Shown: positions 8,701 through 20,344 of the stretch, one piece after another
How positions within the stretch are numbered: position 1 is the first letter of the stretch
How the letters are laid out: every line of letters starts with the position of its first letter
From: Streptomyces sp. ACA25
GTDB taxonomy: Bacteria; Actinomycetota; Actinomycetes; Streptomycetales; Streptomycetaceae
DNA: 64,000 nucleotides
Assembly: GCF_028200735.1 (NCBI RefSeq)
Contig: NZ_JAQKPV010000006.1
Location: forward strand, 124,001-188,000
Direction: 5' to 3'
Position numbers and translations under genes: made by a program
The notes under the pieces: generated by a model
Database searches by the model: none
What the model was told of the DNA's origin: nothing
Seen by the model: the letters and a program-made list of their open reading frames with translations, nothing else

Positions 8701-8901
8701 ATGGCGAAGATCAACATCTCTCTCGAAGCGGATCTGGTCGTGGAGGCCATGGTGCTCGCGGGGGTCCGTACCCCGCAGGACGCGGTGGAGCTCGTCGTGC
8801 GCGACTACATCGCCAAGAGCCACCGCACCGAGGAGCGGATCGAGACCGCGGACCGGGCCCGCACCGATGTCGAGGCCGAGCCGCCGCAGTCGCAGGCCTG
8901 A
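8701..8901 (+). CDS. VapB-family type II antitoxin, solitary
   Basis: 66 residues. The N-terminus Ala-Lys-Ile-Asn-Ile-Ser-Leu-Glu-Ala-Asp is a ribbon-helix-helix strand of the VapB/DUF2191 type, followed by Val-Arg-Thr-Pro-Gln-Asp-Ala-Val-Glu-Leu-Val-Val-Arg and a polar, disordered tail. ATG 8701 has GGGAG five bases upstream. VapB antitoxins usually precede a VapC PIN-domain RNase, but none is present: the next gene is an amidohydrolase. The protein may act as a stand-alone DNA-binding regulator. Confidence 0.78.
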   Translation: MAKINISLEADLVVEAMVLAGVRTPQDAVELVVRDYIAKSHRTEERIETADRARTDVEAEPPQSQA

Positions 8902-9002
8902 GCCCCTCCGGACCGGCCACGGCAGGCCTGCGCCGGCACCGGCGGGACCGGATCACGGGAAGGTGAGGACCTGCTGCCTGCCGCCGGACGGCCCCGGTCC
9001 GT

Positions 9003-9008
9003 TAGGTT
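9003..9008 (+). promoter_or_regulatory. -10 hexamer TAGGTT, leaderless promoter
   Basis: TAGGTT lies exactly seven bases before the amidohydrolase ATG at 9016. There is no Shine-Dalgarno sequence. Confidence 0.48.
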
Positions 9009-9015
9009 GCTGCCC

Positions 9016-10245
9016 ATGGCTTCACAGAACCCCGCAAGCTGCGCGATCACCTCCGGATACGTGGTCCCCGTCCATGGCGACCCCATCGACGGCGGCACCG
9101 TACTCATCATCGACGGCAGGATCACCGCGGTCGGCCCCGACGCCGACGTCACCGTCCCCGACGGCGTGCGCACCGTGGACGCCGCCGGGAGCTGGGTGCT
9201 CCCCGGCTTCGTGGAGGCCCACGGACACATCGGCGTGCACGAGGAGGCCGAGGGCTGGTCCGGTCAGGACACCAACGAGATGACCGACCCCAACGGGGCC
9301 CGGATGCGCGCCCTGGACGCGATCAACCCGGCGGACACCGGATTCGCCGATGCCCTCGCCGGCGGCGTCACCAGCTCCGTCATCAAGCCGGGCTCGGCCA
9401 ACCCGATCGGCGGCCAGACCGTGGCGGTCAAGTGCTGGGGGCGCACCGTCGACGACATGCTGATCCGCGAGCCGGTCAGCGTGAAGAGCGCGCTGGGGGA
9501 GAACCCCAAGCGGGTCTACGGCGACAAGAAGCAGCTGCCCTCCACCCGGCAGGGCGTCGCCGCCGTCATCCGGGACTCCTTCATGAAGGCTCAGGACTAC
9601 CGGGCCAAGCGTGACCACGCCGGGACCGAGGGCAAGCCCTTCGAGCGGGACCCGAGCATGGAGATACTGGTCCGCGTACTGGACCGGGAGCTTCCCTGGT
9701 GCCAGCACACCCACCGGGCGGACGACATCGCGACCGCGATGCGGCTCGCCGACGAGTTCGGCTACCGCATGGTCATCAACCACTGCACCGAGGGCCACCT
9801 GCTGGCCGACGAGATCGCCCGCCGCGGCATCCCGGTGATCACCGGCCCGCTGTTCACCACCCGGAGCAAGGTCGAGCTCCGCAACCGGACGCTCGCCAAC
9901 CCCGGCATCCTCGCCCGGGCGGGTGTGAAGCTGGCACTCACCACCGACCACCCGGTGATCCCGATCAACTTCCTGGTCCACCAGGCCACCCTCTGCGTCA
10001 AGGAGGGCCTGGACCGGGAGACCGCGATCCGCTCCATCACCGCCAACCCCGCGGAGATCATGGGCATCGACGACCGGGTCGGCTCGCTGCGTCCCGGGCT
10101 CGACGGCGACGTCGTCATCTGGTCGGGAGACCCGCTGGACGTGATGAGCCGCGCCCTGCGGACCTTCGTGGACGGCCGCGAGGTCTACTCCTACGACGCC
10201 GAGCGGCGCGAGGGCACCGTCGCCGACCCGTTCCACCGGGGATGA
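9016..10245 (+). CDS. Amidohydrolase (imidazolonepropionase-like)
   Basis: 409 residues, a metal-dependent hydrolase of the amidohydrolase superfamily. Metal-ligand motifs are visible in order: Glu-Ala-His-Gly-His-Ile-Gly (about residues 69-75), Gln-His-Thr-His-Arg-Ala-Asp (near 231), Asn-His-Cys-Thr-Glu-Gly-His (near 252) and Leu-Thr-Thr-Asp-His-Pro (near 313, catalytic Asp). The N- and C-terminal beta-sandwich strands are present (Gly-Asp-Val-Val-Ile-Trp-Ser-Gly-Asp-Pro-Leu). The substrate is unknown; close relatives cleave cyclic amides or peptides. ATG 9016 is preferred over TTG 9007 because of the leaderless promoter. Confidence 0.85.
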   Translation: MASQNPASCAITSGYVVPVHGDPIDGGTVLIIDGRITAVGPDADVTVPDGVRTVDAAGSWVLPGFVEAHGHIGVHEEAEGWSGQDTNEMTDPNGARMRALDAINPADTGFADALAGGVTSSVIKPGSANPIGGQTVAVKCWGRTVDDMLIREPVSVKSALGENPKRVYGDKKQLPSTRQGVAAVIRDSFMKAQDYRAKRDHAGTEGKPFERDPSMEILVRVLDRELPWCQHTHRADDIATAMRLADEFGYRMVINHCTEGHLLADEIARRGIPVITGPLFTTRSKVELRNRTLANPGILARAGVKLALTTDHPVIPINFLVHQATLCVKEGLDRETAIRSITANPAEIMGIDDRVGSLRPGLDGDVVIWSGDPLDVMSRALRTFVDGREVYSYDAERREGTVADPFHRG

Positions 10246-10321
10246 TCCGGCAACCGGACCGGGCGGGAGGACCACGGGACCGCCGGAGAACCGCGACCAC
10301 GGGCAGGAGCAGGAGACGGGC

Positions 10322-10963
10322 ATGAGTGAGCAGCGCGACCGCTGGGCGGCACTGACCGGTGGCCGGTCGGGTGAGGAGTACGCCCGGCGGTTCGCGCGGC
10401 TCGCCGCCGCAGGACAGGACGTGCACGGGGAGGCGCGGTTCTGCGACGCGCTGCTGGTCCCCGGCTCGCGCCTGCTGGACGCCGGCTGCGGCACCGGCCG
10501 GGTCGCCGTCCGGCTGGCCGAACTCGGCCACCACTGCGTCGGCGTGGATGTGGACAGGTCCATGCTGGCGGTCGCCCGGCGCACCGCGCCGGACCTGCCC
10601 TGGCTCCACCGGGACCTGCGGGAGCTGGACGCCGCGGACCCGGCCCTGCAGCAGGGCTTCGACCTGGTGGTGGCTGCGGGCAACGTCGTCCCGTTGCTCG
10701 CACCCGGCACCGGGCCGGAGGTCATCCGCCGGCTCGCCGCCCTGCTGCTGCCCGGTGGGCTGCTCGTCACCGGCATGGGCCTGGACGCCGCGCACCTGCC
10801 GCTGCCGGAGGCCACCGTCACCCTCGAGGAACTGGACGGCTGGTGTGCCGACGCCGCTCTGGTGCCGCACCGGCGGTATGCCACCTGGGACGGCGAGCCG
10901 TACGCGGCGGGCGGCGGCTACGCGGTGAGCGTGCACCGCCGTGCGCCCACCGGAAGAGCGTGA
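10322..10963 (+). CDS. Class I SAM-dependent methyltransferase
   Basis: 213 residues. Motif I Leu-Leu-Asp-Ala-Gly-Cys-Gly-Thr-Gly-Arg (about 50-59) binds S-adenosylmethionine and the acidic motif II Gly-Val-Asp-Val-Asp lies at about 75-79. It has the compact Methyltransf_25 type fold with no extra domain. ATG 10322 has GGAG upstream. It lies 76 bp after the amidohydrolase and may share its transcript. The substrate is unknown. Confidence 0.85.
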   Translation: MSEQRDRWAALTGGRSGEEYARRFARLAAAGQDVHGEARFCDALLVPGSRLLDAGCGTGRVAVRLAELGHHCVGVDVDRSMLAVARRTAPDLPWLHRDLRELDAADPALQQGFDLVVAAGNVVPLLAPGTGPEVIRRLAALLLPGGLLVTGMGLDAAHLPLPEATVTLEELDGWCADAALVPHRRYATWDGEPYAAGGGYAVSVHRRAPTGRA

Positions 10964-11174
10964 GTGCCGACGGGCGCTGTGCAAGGGGAGCAGAAGGCGG
11001 CTGTGGCCGCCCACGTCCGCCGCGACGCAAGGCCCGCGCCGAGCTGAAGACGGCCTTCGCACCCGACTCACCGATCCGCTCATGGGCCGATCTCATGGCC
11101 AGGGCTGCGTGACGAGCCACAAGCAGGGTCCGGGGGACAGCTGCAGGGCCGGGCCGCTTCCCCCTCACTGCGCC

Positions 11175-11180
11175 TACAAT
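11175..11180 (+). promoter_or_regulatory. -10 hexamer TACAAT
   Basis: A near-consensus -10, TACAAT, ends ten bases before ATG 11191, so any leader would be about 3-4 nt. No good -35 is visible. Confidence 0.45.
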
Positions 11181-11190
11181 CTGCCCATCC

Positions 11191-11271
11191 ATGGAGCAGC
11201 TGTGCCGCAGCTGTGCCGCGACGGTGCCGAATGAGAAGCACCTGCGGGCGATTTCAGGGGGTTCTTGGTGA
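11191..11271 (+). CDS. 26-residue CxxC micro-ORF coupled to the zinc-ribbon gene
   Basis: ATG at 11191 opens a 26-codon frame with a Cys-Arg-Ser-Cys pair at residues 5-8 and ends at TGA 11269-11271. This overlaps the GTG start (11268) of the next gene in a GTGA junction. A TACAAT hexamer sits ten bases upstream. Promoter position, coupling overlap and a CxxC pair resembling the repeated pairs of its neighbour suggest a genuine leader peptide or tiny zinc-binding protein. Chance is possible at this length. Confidence 0.42.
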   Translation: MEQLCRSCAATVPNEKHLRAISGGSW

Positions 11272-11930
11272 GCAGCGAAATATCGTTCAGCCGCAACTAC
11301 CGCGATCTGAGCAACCGGAACGGCACGGACGCCGGCTTCCAGTTCGAGTTCTCCTGCTCGCACTGCCGGGACGCCTGGCGGTCGCCGTTCGAGCCGTACG
11401 CCAGCGGCCGGGCCGCCGGCTGGCTCCAGCGCGGCTCGGGGCTGGCCTCGCAGCTGTTCGGCCAGACCGGACGCACCGTCAGCCGGGCCGCCGACGGGCT
11501 GGCCGGCGCCGGCTGGGGGAACGCCAGGGACGAGGCGTTCCAGCGGGCCGTCGGCAACGCCGAGCGCCACTTCAACCGCTGCGCACGCTGCACCCGGCAG
11601 GTCTGCGCCAAGTGCTGGAACATCGACCAGGGCCTGTGCCTGCGCTGTGCTCCCGACACCGCCGCCGAAGTGATGGCGGCCAAGCACCGGGGCCTGAACC
11701 GGGAGGCGTCCAAGCAGGCGCAGCAGGCCGGTGAGGCGCTCGGCGCCCGGTACGACGTGGACACCCCGCGCCAGCTGGTCTGCCCCCGGTGCTCAACCGA
11801 GACCCGTGGTGGGGCGTTCTGCCAGGGCTGCGGTCATCACCTGGCCCAGCAGGACGGCTGCGGCTCCTGCCAGGCGGCCCTCCCGGCGGGCGCTGCCTTC
11901 TGCCCCGGCTGCGGAACCCCCCGCGCCTGA
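11268..11930 (+). CDS. Zinc-ribbon protein
   Basis: 220 residues with five or six Cys pairs: Cys-Ser-His-Cys (near 31), Cys-Ala-Arg-Cys with Cys-Ala-Lys-Cys (about 106-117), Cys-Leu-Arg-Cys (near 126), then a C-terminal double zinc ribbon Cys-Pro-Arg-Cys/Cys-Gln-Gly-Cys and Cys-Gly-Ser-Cys/Cys-Pro-Gly-Cys. A Gly/Ala-rich helical stretch at 45-90 could contact membrane or self-associate. GTG 11268 is chosen because AGGGGG at 11256-11261 is six bases upstream. No catalytic motif is present; a scaffold or adaptor role is inference. Confidence 0.72.
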   Translation: MSSEISFSRNYRDLSNRNGTDAGFQFEFSCSHCRDAWRSPFEPYASGRAAGWLQRGSGLASQLFGQTGRTVSRAADGLAGAGWGNARDEAFQRAVGNAERHFNRCARCTRQVCAKCWNIDQGLCLRCAPDTAAEVMAAKHRGLNREASKQAQQAGEALGARYDVDTPRQLVCPRCSTETRGGAFCQGCGHHLAQQDGCGSCQAALPAGAAFCPGCGTPRA

Positions 11931-11978
11931 CCCCGTACCCAGTTCCGGAGCAGACCGGGTCCGGCGGCGCGCGGGTCG

Positions 11979-14405
<2,427 letters not shown>

Positions 14406-14470
14406 GGCTGTGGCCTCCAGGGGAGCGGGAGATGACGCGGGACGGGCGGGTGGAGCGGGGACGGTGGCGG

Positions 14471-15937
14471 TCAGCGGTGGGCGCCGGCGGCGAGCCGGCG
14501 GATGGCCGTCATCGGGATGTGCAGCCAGGCGGGACGGTGCCGCGCCTCGTACAGCACCTCGTAGACGGCCTTGTCGGTCTCGAAGGCGCGCAGCAGCTCG
14601 GGCTGGGCCAGCGGATCGGTCCCGCCCGCCTCCGCGTACCCGCGGCAGAAGGCGTGGCGGCTGGCGCGGGCCCAGGCGTCTCCCCAGGCTCCGGCGGCGC
14701 GGTTCTGGCAGGCGGCGTAGTCGAAGGAGCGCAGTATTCCGGCGATGTCGCGCACCGGTGGCTGCAGCAGGCAGCGCTCGGCGAGCGGCCGGGCCGGCTC
14801 GCCCTCGAAGTCGATCAGGGACCAGCGGCTCAGCCGGCCCTCGGAGCCGGCCGTGCGCAGCACCTGCCCCAGGTGCAGGTCGCCGTGCAGCCGCTGCGCG
14901 GTGAAGGTGCCGCCGTCCCGGCCGTGTTCGGCCAGTGCGTCGAACGCCCGGCTCAGGCCCGCCCGGTACGGGCGGAGGGCGGGGACGGCGGCTGCCGCGA
15001 CGGACAGCCGCGCGCTCATGTCGGTGGCGGTCTGCTCCAGTTGCGGCCGGTGGAGCACCGTGGTGGGAAGTGCCCCGGCGAGAGCGGTGTGCACCTCCGC
15101 GGTGGCCCTGCCCAGGGAGTGTGCGGCTCCGCTGAAATCCGTGCGCAGTGCCAGGGACTTCAGCGCCAGCTGCCAGCCGTCGGTGGAGCCCGCGAGGAAG
15201 GGCTGGAGGACGCCGAGCGTCATCGGCTCGGTCGTGCCGTCGGGGGAGTCGGCCTCGAACCACGCGGAGGGTGGCGGTACCCGGGAGCAGCCGGCGGAGG
15301 CCAGGGCGAGCGGAAGCTCCAGGTCGGGGTTGACGCCGGGGCTGACCCGGCGGAACAGCTTGAGGATGTGGGCTTCGCCGTAGACCACGGAGGAGTTGGT
15401 CTGGTCGCCGTCCAGCGCCCGGGCCGGGAGGCCGGAGGGGATGGCGCTGCCGGTCCGTTCGAAGCGCAGGTCTCCCAGGCGTCCGGGGGTGCGGAGACGT
15501 TCCAGCAGCAGGGCGGCCAGCCGCTGGTCGTGCAGCGCCTCGTACACGGCACGGCCGCGCAGCGGGCCCTCGGTGGGCCGGCCGAGGAGGGCGGGAGCGA
15601 GGGCCGGTGGCAGCACCTGCCGGACACCGAGCAGCAGTTGGTAACAGTCGTCCTCGGGGGCGCCGGCCGGGTGCTGCGGTCCGACGCCCGTCGGCCGGGT
15701 GCGCACCAGCAGGTGCAGCAGGCCGGGGGTGTGCCCCTCGGTGCCGCAGGGCAGCAGCTCCGTGGCGGAGACGAGTGTGAGGCTGCCCAGGGGGCGGCCC
15801 TTTCCCGCGTACCAGCGCTGCCGGGGCAGCCAGCGGGCCAGCAGCCCGTTGAGCGAGCGGAGCAGTACGGCGCCGTGCGGCGCGAGGACCGGCGGGAGCC
15901 GGGGCGAGGCCGTCCGGTGCACGGAGCTTTCCGACAT
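14471..15937 (-). CDS. pep2: Maltokinase Pep2
   Basis: 488 residues; uses ATP to phosphorylate maltose to maltose-1-phosphate, the GlgE substrate. The aminoglycoside-phosphotransferase-like catalytic loop [10 protein letters not shown] is at about residues 345-355, with Leu-Ile-Asp-Phe-Glu-Gly-Glu-Pro shortly after (metal-binding Asp). The N-terminal cap has the maltokinase motif [11 protein letters not shown]. ATG 15937 has AAAGGA upstream. A 65-bp gap separates it from glgB. The 237-bp gap to treS holds only a weak GTGAC/GTCAC repeat. Confidence 0.93.
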   Translation of the reverse strand: MSESSVHRTASPRLPPVLAPHGAVLLRSLNGLLARWLPRQRWYAGKGRPLGSLTLVSATELLPCGTEGHTPGLLHLLVRTRPTGVGPQHPAGAPEDDCYQLLLGVRQVLPPALAPALLGRPTEGPLRGRAVYEALHDQRLAALLLERLRTPGRLGDLRFERTGSAIPSGLPARALDGDQTNSSVVYGEAHILKLFRRVSPGVNPDLELPLALASAGCSRVPPPSAWFEADSPDGTTEPMTLGVLQPFLAGSTDGWQLALKSLALRTDFSGAAHSLGRATAEVHTALAGALPTTVLHRPQLEQTATDMSARLSVAAAAVPALRPYRAGLSRAFDALAEHGRDGGTFTAQRLHGDLHLGQVLRTAGSEGRLSRWSLIDFEGEPARPLAERCLLQPPVRDIAGILRSFDYAACQNRAAGAWGDAWARASRHAFCRGYAEAGGTDPLAQPELLRAFETDKAVYEVLYEARHRPAWLHIPMTAIRRLAAGAHR

Positions 15938-16174
15938 GGCGTCCTTTCCCCGGGCACACATCACTGCCGTGAAGTGTCCAGGATTGAGGCGTTTGCTACC
16001 CGATTGTGGGGATCGTGTCGCGAAGGAACGGCCAGGCGGGTGACGCCCGGTCACGCGGATGGCGGTCGCGAGCGGAATGGTCATGCGGTAGTAGGACGAA
16101 ATCGGGGCCCGGGGAAGCCGGTGCGGATGAGGTGTCCCCGGGCCGGTGGACGGCAGGATGCCCGGTCGCTCCGT

Positions 16175-17875
16175 CTACTCGAGAGACCGGTGGAGGCGGA
16201 ACCAGTAGAAGCCGTGGCCCGCCAGCGTGAGCAGGTAGGGAAGCTCGCCGATCGGCGGGAACCTGACCCCGCCGATCAGCTCCACCGGGTGACGGCCCGC
16301 CCAGACCCGCAGATCCAGCTCGGTCGGCTGGGAGAAGCGGGAGAAGTTGTGCACGCACATCACCAGGTCGTCCCCGTGCTCCCGGAGGAAGGCGAGGACG
16401 GACGGGTTGGACGAGTCGAGCTCGGTGTACGAGCCCAGGCCGAAGGCCGGGTTCTGCTTGCGGATCTCCACCATGCGGCGGGTCCAGTGGAGCAGCGAGG
16501 AGGGGGAGCTCATCGATGCTTCCACGTTGGTGACCTGGTACCCGTAGACCGGGTCCATGATCGCCGGCAGGTACAGCCGGCCCGGGTCGCAGGAGGAGAA
16601 GCCGGCGTTCCGGTCGGGGGTCCACTGCATCGGCGTGCGCACCGCGTCACGGTCCCCCAGCCAGATGTTGTCACCCATCCCGATCTCGTCGCCGTAGTAC
16701 AGGATCGGTGAGCCGGGCAGCGACAGCAGCAGCGCCGTGAACAGCTCGATCTGGTTGCGGTCGTTGTCCAGCAGGGTGGCCAGCCGGCGGCGGATCCCGA
16801 TGTTGGCGCGCATCCGCGGATCCTTGGCGTACTCCGCGTACATGTAGTCGCGTTCCTCGTCGGTGACCATCTCCAGGGTCAGCTCGTCGTGGTTGCGCAG
16901 GAAGATGCCCCACTGGCAGCCCGAGGGGATCTGCGGTGTCTTGGCGAGGATTTCCGAGACCGGGTAGCGGGATTCCCGGCGCACCGCCATGAAGATCCTC
17001 GGCATGACGGGGAAGTGGAACGCCATGTGGCACTCGTCCCCGCCCTTGTCGTAGTCGCCGAAGTAGTCGACGACGTCCTCCGGCCACTGGTTGGCCTCGG
17101 CGAGCAGCACGGTGTCCGGGTAGTTCGCGTCGATCTCGGTGCGCACCCGTTTGAGGAAGGCGTGCGAGGCGGCGAGGTTCTCGCAGTTGGTCCCCTCCTC
17201 GGCGTACAGGTACGGCACGGCGTCCAGCCGGAAGCCGTTGATCCCCAGGTCCAGCCAGAACCGCAGGGCGGCGATCATCTCCTCCTGGACGGCCGGGTTC
17301 TCGTAGTTGAGATCCGGCTGGTGGGAGAAGAAGCGGTGGAAGTAGTACTGCTTGCGTACCGGGTCGAAGGCCCAGTTCGAGGCTTCGGTGTCGACGAAGA
17401 TGATCCGGGCGTCGGCGTACTGCTTGTCGTCGTCGGCCCAGATGTAGTAGTCGCCGTAGGGCCCTTCGGGATCGGAGCGGGATTGCTGGAACCACATGTG
17501 CTGATCGCTGGTGTGGTTCATGACGAAGTCGATGATGACCCGGATGCCCCGCTGGTGGGCGGCGTCGACGAACTGCACGAAGTCGGCGAGATCCCCGAAT
17601 TCGGGGAGCACCGAGGTGTAGTCGGAGACGTCGTAGCCGCCGTCCTTGAGGGGCGACTGGAAGAAGGGCGGCAGCCAGAGGCAGTCGATCCCGAGCCACT
17701 GCAGATAGTCCAGCTTGGCGGTGAGTCCTTTCAGGTCACCGATGCCGTCGCCGTTGCTGTCCTGGAAGGACCGCACGAGGACTTCGTAGAAGACCGCGCG
17801 CTTGAACCACTCGGGGTCGAGATCGCGGGCGGGCGTGTCCTCGAAGGTGTCGAGGACCGGCTCATTGACGCTCAT
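16175..17875 (-). CDS. treS: Trehalose synthase TreS (maltose alpha-D-glucosyltransferase)
   Basis: 566 residues, GH13. It interconverts trehalose and maltose. The barrel includes Gly-Phe-Arg-Leu-Asp-Ala-Val-Pro-Tyr-Leu-Tyr (nucleophile Asp, about residue 217), Leu-Leu-Ala-Glu-Ala-Asn-Gln-Trp (acid/base Glu) and Arg-Asn-His-Asp-Glu-Leu. Length matches stand-alone streptomycete TreS without a fused maltokinase. ATG 17875 overlaps the end of glgE by 14 bp with GGAGGG about ten bases upstream, implying translational coupling. TreS feeds maltose to Pep2. Confidence 0.96.
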   Translation of the reverse strand: MSVNEPVLDTFEDTPARDLDPEWFKRAVFYEVLVRSFQDSNGDGIGDLKGLTAKLDYLQWLGIDCLWLPPFFQSPLKDGGYDVSDYTSVLPEFGDLADFVQFVDAAHQRGIRVIIDFVMNHTSDQHMWFQQSRSDPEGPYGDYYIWADDDKQYADARIIFVDTEASNWAFDPVRKQYYFHRFFSHQPDLNYENPAVQEEMIAALRFWLDLGINGFRLDAVPYLYAEEGTNCENLAASHAFLKRVRTEIDANYPDTVLLAEANQWPEDVVDYFGDYDKGGDECHMAFHFPVMPRIFMAVRRESRYPVSEILAKTPQIPSGCQWGIFLRNHDELTLEMVTDEERDYMYAEYAKDPRMRANIGIRRRLATLLDNDRNQIELFTALLLSLPGSPILYYGDEIGMGDNIWLGDRDAVRTPMQWTPDRNAGFSSCDPGRLYLPAIMDPVYGYQVTNVEASMSSPSSLLHWTRRMVEIRKQNPAFGLGSYTELDSSNPSVLAFLREHGDDLVMCVHNFSRFSQPTELDLRVWAGRHPVELIGGVRFPPIGELPYLLTLAGHGFYWFRLHRSLE

Positions 17876-19898
17876 GTGTGGGTGACCCTCCGGTCGGTGA
17901 GGACGGTCGCAGAGCAAAGATGTGCGCCGAGGAGGCGTGCGCGTCCGCACGGCCCGGCCCCAGCCGCACATAGTTGTCCCTGCCCCAGTGATAGGTCTCC
18001 CCGGTGAGCTCATCGACCACCGGGAAGGGCTCGGCGCCACTCTCCTGAGCGGGAGTGAGGCCGAGCGCCGGCATGTCCAACGACACGGTCGCCTCGTGGG
18101 TGTGGTGGGGATCGAGGTTGACCACGATGAGAACGGTGTCGTCGTCCGCCGCGCCGCTCCGCTTGGAATAAGCCAGGATGTGCTCACTGTCCGTGCGGTG
18201 GAAGCGCAGACTGCGCAGTTGCTGCAGCGCCGGATGGCGGCGGCGCAGTGTGTTCAGCCGGGTGATCAGCGGGGTGAGGGTGGTGCCGTCCCGCTCGGCT
18301 GCCGCCCAGTCCCGGGGCCGCAGCTCGTATTTCTCGGAGCGCGCGTACTCCTCGCTGCCGGGCGCGGCAGGGGCCGCCTCGCACAGCTCGAAGCCCGCGT
18401 ACATTCCCCAGGTGGGGGAGAGTGTGGCGGCGAGCACGGCGCGGATCTCGAAGGCCGCGCGGCCGCCTTCCTGCAGGTAGGAGTGCAGGATGTCCGGGGT
18501 GTTCACGAAGAGGTTGGGGCGCATGTACGGGGCGGCGGGTCCGCTCAGCTCCGTGAGGTACTCGGTGATCTCCTGCTTGGTGTTGCGCCAGGTGAAGTAG
18601 GTGTAGGACTGCTGGAAGCCGATCCGGGCGAGGGTGCGCATCATCGCGGGCCGGGTGAAGGCCTCGGCGAGGAAGAGGACGTCCGGGTCCGCGCGGTTGA
18701 TCTCGGCGATCACCTTCTCCCAGAACACCACCGGTTTGGTGTGCGGGTTGTCGACCCGGAAGATCCGCACCCCGCGTGCCATCCAGAACCGCAGGATCCG
18801 CAGCGTCTCCGTCACCAGACCGCGGAAGTCCTCGTCGAAGGCGATCGGGAAGATGTCCTGGTACTTCTTGGGCGGGTTCTCGGCGTACGCGATGGAGCCG
18901 TCGGCGCGTTTGCGGAACCACTCCGGATGCTCCTTGACCCAGGGGTGGTCCGGACTGCACTGGAGGGCGAAGTCCAGGGCCACCTCCATCCCGAGCTGTT
19001 CCGCCCGGGCAACGAAGTGATCGAAGTCCGCGTGGGTGCCGAGGTCCGGATGGATCGCGTCGTGGCCGCCGTCGGCCGAGCCGATGGCCCACGGGCAGCC
19101 GACGTCGTGCGGGCCCGCCGTCAGCGCGTTGTCCGGGCCCTTGCGGAACGAGGTGCCGATGGGGTGCACCGGCGGCAGGTACACCACGTCGAAGCCCATG
19201 TCCGCGAGGGCCGGCAGCCGCTCGGCCGCGGTGCGCAGGGTGCCGTGCACCGGCTCCCGGCCCGGGGACACCTCGGCGCCCTCGGACCGCGGGAACATCT
19301 CGTACCAGGAGCCGAAGAGCGCGCGCCGGCGCTCCACCACCAGCGGCATGGGCCGGGAGGAGCTGAGGAGTTCACGCAACGGATACCTGCTGAGCACGGC
19401 GGTGACCTCCGGACGGAGAGCCGCGCCGAGCCGTTCGGCAGCGGGCAGCGCGGAGTCCCGCAGCAGCCGGACGGCTTCCTGCACCGCCTCGCGGCCGTCC
19501 TGCCGGGGCACGCCGGCCGCGGCCCGTCGCAGCAGGTCCGCACCCTCGGCGAGGGTCAGCTCGGTGTCGATGCCGGCCGGGATCTTGATCCGGGCGTGCT
19601 CCCGCCATGTCCCCACCGGGTCGGCCCACGCCTCCACGGCGTACGTCCAGCGTCCCTCGGCGTCCGGGGTGACCTCGGCGCCCCAGCGGTCGCTTCCCGG
19701 GGACAGCTCGCGCATCGGTGTCCAGGGACCCGACCGGCCTCCCGGGTTCCGCAGCACCACATTGGCCCCCACCCCCTCGTGGCCCTCCCGGAAGACGGTG
19801 GCCGTGACCTGGAAGGTCTCGCCCGGCACCGCCTTGACCGGGTGTCGCCCGCAGTCGGCGAGCGGCTGGACGTCCAGTACGGGAATGCGACCGATCAT
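17862..19898 (-). CDS. glgE: Alpha-1,4-glucan:maltose-1-phosphate maltosyltransferase GlgE
   Basis: 678 residues, GH13_3. It transfers maltosyl units from maltose-1-phosphate onto alpha-1,4-glucan. An N-terminal beta-sandwich (about 1-110) and helical bundle precede the catalytic barrel. The nucleophile is in Phe-Arg-Val-Asp-Asn-Pro-His-Thr-Lys-Pro (near residue 382), the acid/base in Phe-Leu-Ala-Glu-Ala-Phe (near 409) and the third acid in Asn-Thr-Pro-Asp-Ile-Leu. ATG 19898 has AGGTGATC upstream. It is the first gene of the minus-strand operon, diverging from the peptide ABC operon across 446 bp. Confidence 0.96.
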   Translation of the reverse strand: MIGRIPVLDVQPLADCGRHPVKAVPGETFQVTATVFREGHEGVGANVVLRNPGGRSGPWTPMRELSPGSDRWGAEVTPDAEGRWTYAVEAWADPVGTWREHARIKIPAGIDTELTLAEGADLLRRAAAGVPRQDGREAVQEAVRLLRDSALPAAERLGAALRPEVTAVLSRYPLRELLSSSRPMPLVVERRRALFGSWYEMFPRSEGAEVSPGREPVHGTLRTAAERLPALADMGFDVVYLPPVHPIGTSFRKGPDNALTAGPHDVGCPWAIGSADGGHDAIHPDLGTHADFDHFVARAEQLGMEVALDFALQCSPDHPWVKEHPEWFRKRADGSIAYAENPPKKYQDIFPIAFDEDFRGLVTETLRILRFWMARGVRIFRVDNPHTKPVVFWEKVIAEINRADPDVLFLAEAFTRPAMMRTLARIGFQQSYTYFTWRNTKQEITEYLTELSGPAAPYMRPNLFVNTPDILHSYLQEGGRAAFEIRAVLAATLSPTWGMYAGFELCEAAPAAPGSEEYARSEKYELRPRDWAAAERDGTTLTPLITRLNTLRRRHPALQQLRSLRFHRTDSEHILAYSKRSGAADDDTVLIVVNLDPHHTHEATVSLDMPALGLTPAQESGAEPFPVVDELTGETYHWGRDNYVRLGPGRADAHASSAHIFALRPSSPTGGSPTHERQ

Positions 19899-20344
19899 GG
19901 GGGGATCACCTGAAAGGGTTGGAGTTGTTGCGTTTTTCTTGCGTCTGTACAGCTTTGTCCTTTGTATCTGGTGTACCGGTGGCTCAGGGGGTGTGGGCAT
20001 GGCGGCTCCAGTGCGCGTTCACTCGGCTGGGTGTGGAACGGCTGAATCCGGCGCCGTGCCGCATCTCTGCCCCGCGCAACCCGCCGGGCAATCCGGACGG
20101 ACCGTTACATACGTGTGTGTGGCAGATGAACTGCCGGCCGGACCGCGGCGGGCTGTTTCGCCCGGGTCGGTACCGGAGGCGGCCGCGTCACTCACGGCAA
20201 CCACCGGGGGCTGTCATGGCCGCTTCCGGCAGCCAGAGTCTCAGCTCGGTATCACCGTCCGGCTCACCGTTCACAACTATGCACATGCGCAGTAATCTGC
20301 GGGCACCAAGTGGCCTGACCACCGCCGACCCACTGAGGTGGACG
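19899..20344. other. Divergent intergenic region between glgE and the peptide transporter
   Basis: 446 bp without a supported gene. The glgE-proximal part is AT-rich for this genome, with poly-pyrimidine tracts and a tandem repeat CTTTGTC/CTTTGTA at 19953-19966 that could be part of an operator. The other end contains the promoter of the solute-binding protein gene. The middle (about 20000-20200) shows nothing recognisable. Confidence 0.6.
20270..20298 (+). promoter_or_regulatory. Promoter of the peptide transporter operon
   Basis: TTCACA (20270-20275), a 17-bp spacer and TAATCT (20293-20298) form a good sigma-70/HrdB-type promoter. It predicts a start near 20305 and a leader of about 40 nt ending in GAGGTGG before ATG 20345. 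Confidence 0.55.

Noticed and set aside
10996..11011. GGCGGC/GCCGCC hairpin after the methyltransferase gene
   Set aside because: Six-base GC stem with a 4-nt loop is common by chance at this base composition.
14406..15959. Upstream extension of the glgB frame
   Set aside because: It lies opposite to no gene but in another frame of pep2 on the same strand; GTG 14405 has a good Shine-Dalgarno sequence.
15938..16174. GTGAC/GTCAC inverted repeat between pep2 and treS
   Set aside because: Only five-base arms within GC-rich DNA; too weak to call an operator or terminator.
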